From Paulownia fortunei (lineage: Eukaryota > Streptophyta > Magnoliopsida > Lamiales > Paulowniaceae), in assembly GCA_019321725.1 (NCBI GenBank), contig CM033120.1, positions 13,608,278 through 13,672,277 of the forward strand: a stretch of DNA of 64,000 nt. The letters are read 5' to 3'. This document shows, piece after piece, positions 61,760 through 64,000 of this stretch; within the stretch, counting starts at the first letter, position 1; each line of letters opens with the position of its first letter. The notes beneath the pieces were generated by a model. It was not told the origin of the DNA, searched no databases, and was given only the letters and a program-made list of their open reading frames with translations. The position numbers and the translations under genes are program-made.

Positions 61760-64000
61760 GAGAGATGGGAGAGCTTCGATCTTTGAATTGAGAGTGTTGA
61801 GTAGAGATCCGACTTAGGACAGAATAGTGGTCCTGGTAGAGGGTTTGGAGGCGGACAAACGCTTTTTTAAAGCGCATAGGCTGCGAACCGAAAACGTTGT
61901 ATAAATCTCAGACTTACGTTGTTATTAATGGGGAATAAAAATAAATTAAAAATACAGAATTTGAAGTTTTATTTAATTGTCTAGGAAAATTCATAAATAA
62001 AATAATGGATATAAGGATTATGAGGGATGTATTATGGTTGGAAGAAGAATTAAAATAATTCATTTCTCAAGCTCTTCTATCATTTTCCTCAGTTAATTAT
62101 AAGGAAAATAAGTTTTTCTCAAATTGCATAATATTTTACCTCAAATATTTTTTTTTCTTGTTAATATTTTCTCAAGCAACTAAACAATTAAAACTATTTT
62201 TCCTGAAAAAAAAAATATTCTTCATAAAAATTCTTGTACCAAACAATTTTGTAAGAAAGTTATACTCCATAACCAAGTAAAAATTAATCAAATTTTAACG
62301 GGGATTAAGGCTTTGTTTGCATCTGGTTCAATTTTAGTTCCGATAATTTCAGTATTTTTGAAAAATAAAATTAAACATACAAATATTGAATCCTCTAAAA
62401 TTATTTTCATCGTTTCCAAAAATATTATAATTTTTTTAGTCATTATTATACATACATATATATTTTATATATGTTCAAAATTATTTTACTAATAAAGAAT
62501 ATATATTTTAATATTATTTAATTATTATATTAATTTAAAAATAATATACAATAATATAAAATGATAATATGATATTACTAATCATTCAATACATAATATT
62601 TACAGTAGTAACGATGTATCTCGAAACTAGAATAAAATTAAATATAAATTATAATTTCAATATATTTTTAAATAGTAATTTTTTTCATTACTTTTTATAG
62701 AAACATTAAAATTGCAACGAACTAACTCCATCTAATATTTTTATAAAAATGCTGATTTTTTATTCTAAATCTAATGGGATATAGACTTAGTTTTAAGTTG
62801 AGTCACATGATACACGCAATATAAATATCTTTTGTTCTATTTGAAATTTAAATTATCTAGTAAAAATTTAATTTTTTCATTAAATTATATATAAAATTAA
62901 AAACATATTCGAATTCACAACAATATTAATGATATCAATAGTGGACAATTAATAACTTTTACAATCTTTATTAAATTGTCATTATTAAAAATATGAGTGA
63001 AATAATTTTTTTAAACACAATCATTTGGAAATTAAGAATGACAAATTGACAATCAAGTCATTTGAATAATTAAGTGGAGTTGAGTGTAGGTGTAAAATTT
63101 GGGTTCTTTTTTAACAATTTACTATGAATAAAATACCCGATGTAATATACATTTTGCGGATATGTCCCGTGGCTTGGGGTTGTGTGTTTCAAATTTAAAC
63201 CCAGCAATCATATTTAATATTGCTCATATCTTTTAGCTAAATAAGGTGTAATGCTCAGAGAGCATCTTTTATTTTAATTTTATATTATATATTATATATT
63301 TAAATTAAAACAATTAAAAAAATATTTATATTGCTTTTTTTATCTTATTATTTTTGCGGACGTAAATTAGGGTTACATACATTTAAATTAGACCTAATTT
63401 TTGGTCAATTTCAAGATATACATACACATTTTTTTTAATAATAACAGTAATGTAATTAAGTATAGATAAATAGAAAATGCCTTATTTTACACCAACTTGC
63501 CGTGAATTCAACGGCCGAAAGTATTGAATTTTGTTTTGAAAATAAAGAAAATATAAATTTGGTTGATAATTATGCAATTAATTTATAGTTCACCTAAATT
63601 TGTTGGACCTACTCAATTATTTCGCTTGTAGACCCGTTGGCCAAATCCCAAGGCTGTTGGATTGCGCGTGTCCAGCACATCCAATTGATTAAATTACAGT
63701 AAATCTTGATAAATATGGACAAAATTAACTTTGAATTATCACTATCTATTATAATTGCTTGTTAATCTGGCAAATATGGCATAAAATCAATCTCGATTTA
63801 AATTAAATAAAATTTCATAACAAGTTTTTGTAATTCGAATATATTATGATATTTTTATATAATGATAGAATCTCATATATATCTTCTATAAATAGTAACT
63901 TGTTAAATTTTTTGATATAGCAATTTATTTTTCAAAATTTGTTTCTATTTTTTAAAGTTATATTATATTAAGTTATTTTTCTATTTTTAATATATATATA
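61760..64000. other. BET3 upstream region and AT-rich spacer
   Basis: The BET3 leader and promoter lie at about 61760-61950. The rest is very AT-rich with no gene seen, apart from the dispersed repeat at 62307-62700. Confidence 0.55.
62307..62700. repeat. Dispersed AT-rich MITE-like repeat, copy 2
   Basis: Starts AAGGCTTTGTTTGC and shares ordered blocks with 20656-20948, including TAATTATTATATTAATTTAA and AATATTTACAG. It is longer than copy 1 and diverged from it. Exact ends and target duplication are not clear. Confidence 0.55.

Noticed and set aside
1..64000. tRNA, rRNA, CRISPR arrays, viral insertions
   Set aside because: I looked for tRNA T-loop words (GGTTCGAATCC-like), repeat-spacer arrays and reverse transcriptase or coat motifs and found none. 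A tRNAscan-SE and Infernal run would settle small RNAs.

Overview
The window is nuclear DNA from a flowering plant, almost certainly a eudicot. Genes are split by many short AT-rich introns, intergenic DNA is very AT-rich, and several families are plant-specific (a GAUT glycosyltransferase, an NDR1 protein, a plant ABCB transporter, a long organellar PPR protein). I cannot name the species. I rebuilt exons by hand from reading frame, splice-site phase and remembered family sequence. Each complete model closes in frame.

Layout. 1-2930 (-): 5' five exons of GAUT12/IRX8, a secondary-wall xylan-related GT8 enzyme; the 3' end lies outside the window. 5571-11479 (-): ATG18f, an autophagy PROPPIN with a BCAS3 domain. 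12-21.4 kb: gene-free, holding a G-box promoter, a degenerate tandem repeat, a 1.15-kb foldback transposon with target duplication, and a dispersed AT-rich repeat. 21487-29516 (+): 20-exon chorein/VPS13-type bridge-like lipid-transfer protein. 30020-30706 (+): intronless gene for a probable chloroplast protein of unknown function. 31313-42769 (-): 16-exon PPR gene of the At4g04790/At4g21880 type. 44.1-48.5 kb: two copies of an intergenic direct repeat around a truncated copy of that PPR gene, which itself carries a retroposon. 49374-54240 (+): ABCB8-like full-size ABC transporter. 54956-55410 (-): broken NDR1 copy. 56135-56770 (-): intact NDR1-like gene. 59563-61759 (-): BET3/TRAPPC3.

How the genes relate. 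No operon logic applies. GAUT12, ATG18f and BET3 match Arabidopsis loci that I recall as close neighbours (At5g54690, At5g54730, At5g54750), and the chorein gene and NDR1 match loci I recall as close on chromosome 3 (about At3g20720 and At3g20600). The window therefore looks like an ancestral gene block that Arabidopsis split between chromosomes. ATG18f, the chorein protein and BET3 all belong to membrane-trafficking or lipid-transfer machinery; a functional link is speculation.

The most informative non-coding structures are the foldback element with its 8-bp flanking repeat, the nested PPR pseudogene/retroposon locus, and two GC-AG introns. I found no tRNA, rRNA, CRISPR array or viral sequence.
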